From Panax quinquefolius (Eukaryota > Streptophyta > Magnoliopsida > Apiales > Araliaceae), in the NCBI GenBank assembly GCA_020205615.1, contig CM035170.1, positions 7,496,311 to 7,560,310 on the forward strand: 64,000 bases of DNA, written 5' to 3'. Numbering within the stretch: position 1 is the first letter of the stretch; each line of letters opens with the position of its first letter. Position numbers and translations under genes: made by a program. Below are positions 60,401 to 64,000 of this stretch, in pieces. Under the pieces are notes generated by a model. The model was not told the DNA's origin and ran no database searches. It saw only the letters and a list, made by a program, of their open reading frames with translations.

Positions 60401-61623
60401 TTGGTGGAGCAATATGAAGAGAGAGAGATACTGCTTATCTCAAGGTGTCTAACTTGTCAACGAGTTAAAGCGACATCAAGTACCAAAAGGTCCATTGCAA
60501 CCACTTGAAATTTCGTAATGGAAGTGGGAGCACATTACCATGAATTTCGTTCTACTTGGTCTTCCTAAGGTTTCTCAAGGCATAGATGCGATTTGGGTCA
60601 TTGTTGATAGATTGACCAAGTCTATTCATTTCTTACCGATATGAGAAACTTATACACTTGAACGTCTTGCTCAGATGTACATAAACGAGATTGTAAGATC
60701 GCATGGTATGCCAAAGATCCATAGTTTACGATCGAGACCCAAGATTCACTTCACGATTTTGGGTTAGTTTGCAAAAAGCTATGGGCATAGACTTACGATT
60801 TAGCTTCGGTATATCATCCTCAAACGGACGGACGATGGAGAGGACTATTCAAACTCTTGAAGATCTATTAAGACTCTGTGTCCTTGATTTCAAGGGAAGT
60901 TGGGACAAGTTCTTACCATTGGTGGAGTTTTCCTACAACAACAGTTATCAAGCAAGTATTGGCATGGCTTCATTCGAAGTGTTGTATAGAAGAAAGTGTC
61001 GTTCTCCAGTATGCTGGGATGAGGTAGGTGAAGCAACGTTGTTGGGACCGGAGTTGGTACGTATGACTACAGAAAAGATTCAAACGATCCGACAACGTAT
61101 AAAAACCTCACAAGATCGACAAAAGAGTTATGCTGATCTTCATCGAAAGGACGTGGAATTCGATATAGGAGATCATGTGTTGTTGCGTGTTGTTCCATGG
61201 AAAGGAGTTACGAGATTTGGAAAGAGAGGAAAACTCAATCCTCGATTCATCGACCCATTTTTAATCCTCGATCGAGTAGGAACTGTGGCCTATAGACTCG
61301 CTTTACCGCCAAGTATGTCTCATGTTCATAACATTTTTCACATATCCATGTTACGTAAATATGTGAAAGACCCAAACCACATTATTGAGTTAGAACTGGA
61401 CGAAATAGCGGAAGATTTGACGTATGAAGAGGTTCCTATTCAAATTTTGGATAAGAAGGAACATATTCTACGCACCAAGGTTATACCTCAAGTCAAAGTT
61501 TTGTGGAGAAACCACGATGTTGAGGAAATGACTTGGGAGTTAGAATCTGAAATGAAATCAATGTATCCTTACCCCTTCGACATACCAAGTACGTACCCTA
61601 ATTTCGAGGGCAAAATTTCATAA
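60401..61623 (+). pseudogene. E6 integrase and chromodomain
   Basis: The catalytic start at about 60540 reads [19 protein letters not shown]; relatives have MDFVTGLPK, so the first catalytic Asp appears to be Asn. The open frame 60703-61623 (306 codons) then gives YDRDPRFTSRFWVSLQKAMG (second Asp), MERTIQTLEDLLRLCVLDFK (Glu), RKCRSPVCWDEVGEATLLGP, LPPSMSHVHNIFHISMLRKY and the chromodomain VKVLWRNHDVEEMTWELESE, with its stop at 61621-61623 just before the polypurine tract. It is the longest unbroken integrase-chromodomain frame in the window. Confidence 0.9.
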
Positions 61624-61634
61624 GAAGGGGAGGT

Positions 61635-64000
61635 TGTAAGACCCCAACTTTTATAAATAAAGATGAGTTTTCTATAAATATTATTTTTGAATATTATGGA
61701 GTAAATTTGATATAATGTTATAGTTGTGGGTAATATTTATAAATTTTGTAAAGTAAGCAAATTGTTATAAAAATATTCGTTTGGTCGGGGAATATTCTTT
61801 TTGCCGGGGAATATTCGTATGACGGCACAATCATTGGTGGACCTCATAATGAATTATTATTATTTGGATTGAGAAAACGACAAAAATACATTATGAAAAT
61901 AACTTGGCGAAGGTGTTACCGTTAAAAGCCGTTGAACTACCCGTAGTTAAAGTACAAAGATAATCTGGCGTGGTTGCATAGTAGCACACGGTATTGATTA
62001 TTGATGCTTACGTGAGAAGTCACTTCAATATATACTCAATTATTACTTGCTACATAATTCTTGCATCATATCTCTTATATTATTGATTCAATTATTGTCA
62101 CATATCATCTCAGATAATATGTTATATTATTAAATCAATAATTGAGACGACAAGTTATAAATGATTAATAATTGTTGAAAGATTAAATATGTGTTGATTA
62201 AAAATAAAATAATTTGTGGTAATATTTATTCAATCCTTGATGTATATAAAGAGTCTATTATGAGACGTTTGTGGTAAGTTTGGTTATTTTATGGGGGGCA
62301 TATGTCATCTAAGAGTCTCTTCGTCAATAGTAATTACCTTCGTCAATAGTAATTACCTTCATCAATAGTAATTACCTTTACCAGATGTCAAACCACTTGC
62401 CGTTTCATATTACAGGCGTCGAACCAATTGTCGTTTCATATTACAGGCGTTAAACCACTTGGTGTTTCACATTACAGGCGTCAAACCACTTTTCTTTCCA
62501 CATCACCAGTCGTCAAGCCACTTGCCTTTTCACATTTCAAGTGCTAAGCTAGAAATCTTCTATAAATAGAGGCCTGGTGCTTCATTATTTTTCACGAATT
62601 CATTTAAGCTATAGAGAGAGAAAGTATAGAGAGAATAAGAGAGAAAGAAGAATAGTATTATGTTACTACACTATTACAGTATTCAATCTCCTATTAATGT
62701 AAGGGGTGTTATTCTTTCTTATTCATGAAGAGTACTAATGTAAGGGGTGTTATTCTTTCTTATTCATGAAGAGAACTGTTGTTATTCCATTGCTTATTAT
62801 TCTTCTGGAATAACTTTTTCTTTATGGTTTTACCCTATACTTGGTGACATTATTCTATTATTACATTTGGAACATCCTGTTTGTGTGTTTTACACCTACT
62901 GGTTCCGTCTTTATTATTATTCATTGGAACATCCTGTCTGCATGTGTTTTACACCGACTGGTTCCGCTTTATTTATTATTACATTGGAACATCCTCATGC
63001 ATGTGTTTTATCTGGGACTGGTTCCGTCTTTTATTATTCATTGGAACATCCAGCCATTTTACAAAATTTTTTACGACTGGTTCCGTTATTATTATTCTCA
63101 TTGGAATAACTCGCCTACATGCGCAATACTTGCATGCATGGTGATTTCTTTTGTTATTCCATTCTTTATTATACTCAGGTTGGTTAAAGTTTTGACTTCT
63201 ATACTCCATGAAATTAGTAGAATATCCTTGATATTTGCGCTTCATCCATATCTTTTCATGAAAATATTCTTCCGATCATTCTTGAATTTTACTCTACAAA
63301 GCGATTATCGTGTTGACAATTTGGACATTATTAGTTCTGGATAAATTAATTCTTGAACTTGTTTTATTGAATTCTTATATCATTGTCATCATCCTCATGT
63401 TTATATTATGTTGAAAGTCATCTGTGGCACATGGTGCATAGATGGACTTGGTATGATTATGACCAGGGATTATTCGGTGTAATCATGACCGTAATGTTAC
63501 AAATGATGTGGTAAAAGTTATCATTGGCCCGTAGTGCATTGATGGATAGTTGTTGGCATGATTATGACCATTAATAAATACACGAATGTCCTTGGCTGTA
63601 GTGCATGGATAATTTGTGGTCGTGATACTAAAGAATATCCTTGGCCGTAGTGCAGGGGTGATTCGATGATGTGGATTATTTATTAAGCTGAGTTCCAGCG
63701 ATAAAAGTGATGAAAAACCTTTTAAATCATAAAAGATAGTAGATTTTATTCTCTACTTGACTCTTTTAATGGATTGCTTGTTCCGCTGTAGTTAAACTTG
63801 ATGTTGTTATATTTTATCAGTTTAACACTGTTGAAGGCTAACGATAATTTATTCTTATTATCTTAGTCATAATATTTCTTCTTGGGCTAGTTGAGCTCAC
63901 CCTTTTTTTTCACTTTGTTTTCTTGAGAAATGAGAACATAGCAGGGACTAGTCGGGGAATGGAGTGATGGTCCAGAGGATAACATTAGTAGTCCTCACTA
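61635..64000 (+). repeat. E6 3' LTR, cut by window end
   Basis: It begins TGTAAGACCCCAACTTTTAT directly after AGGGGAGGT. It carries 20-bp TAGTAATTACCTTCGTCA repeats (62330-62392), a five-unit 31-bp array (62390-62540), TATAAATAG (62561-62569), and a GGTTCCG/TTATTATTCATTGGAACA array (62830-63110). About 120 bp should remain beyond the window. Overlapping open frames at 62747-63344 are translations of the array. Confidence 0.92.

Larger units (their letters stand above)
51666..64000 (+). mobile_element. E6: plus-strand chromovirus, 3' end beyond window
   Basis: E6 begins TGTAAGACCCCAACTTTTAT within E5 RT; AATAC on the left is the expected target duplication. The 5' LTR runs to 56785 including nested solo LTR S6. 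The primer site is TGATATCAAAGC (56788-56799), one base off the family form. The interior (56786-61634) contains gag, protease, RT, RNase H, integrase and chromodomain, followed by polypurine tract AAGAAGGGGAGG and the 3' LTR, cut by the window end. It is the same family as E1 in the opposite orientation. Confidence 0.92.

Noticed and set aside
62747..63344. Overlapping open frames of 87-167 codons in the E6 3' LTR
   Set aside because: All are translations of the GGTTCCG/GGAACATCC tandem array in three frames.

Overview
This window is AT-rich nuclear DNA from a flowering plant, most likely a eudicot. The evidence is a spliced class II LOB-domain (LBD) transcription-factor gene, tRNA-iMet-primed Ty3/Gypsy retrotransposons of the chromovirus (Tekay/Del-like) type, and the terminus of a CACTA transposon. 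I cannot name the species. I found no bacterial, organellar, rRNA, tRNA or CRISPR content. The only host gene I can support as possibly functional is the LBD gene at 44976-45570 (minus strand, one 85-bp intron). A decayed second copy of its 3' end lies at about 1030-2745.

Most of the window is one stack of nested LTR retrotransposons. I use these labels: S0, S1 and S6 are solo LTRs; E1 to E6 are elements. S0 is a plus-oriented solo LTR at 3588-4271 plus 38870-41547, with target duplication CATGT/CATAT. It is split by E1 (minus, 4272-38869, duplication GTTAT/ATTAT). E1 carries solo LTR S1 in its reverse transcriptase/RNase H region (8574-11111, perfect GAAGA duplication) and E2 (minus, about 11501-33857) in its reverse transcriptase. 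E2 in turn carries E3 (minus, about 15160-23580, very long LTRs around a 339-bp interior) and E4 (plus, 24387-33521, the youngest-looking and most complete copy). The clean insertions read as a relative time series: S0, then E1, then S1 and E2, then E3 and E4.

A second stack fills the right side. After a CACTA end at about 47083, E5 (minus, about 47206-51665, running into E6) is split by E6 (plus, from 51666 past the window end). E6's 5' LTR holds another solo LTR, S6 (about 52903-55497). E6 has gag, protease, RT, RNase H, integrase and chromodomain in order, then a 3' LTR cut off by the window end.

All autonomous-type coding regions follow one plan: Gag with CCHC knuckles, aspartic protease (DTG), reverse transcriptase (FIDD), RNase H, HHCC/DDE integrase, and a C-terminal chromodomain. 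Every copy seen here has stops or frameshifts, so none looks able to move on its own. The most unusual parts are E2, where the Gag core is replaced by an unrelated acidic coiled-coil-like reading frame and a 135-bp foreign coding-like patch sits in pol; E3, a structure of about 4-kb LTRs with almost no interior and an unexplained 96-codon reading frame inside the LTR; and the minisatellite arrays inside the LTRs, one of which sits directly upstream of the LTR TATA box.
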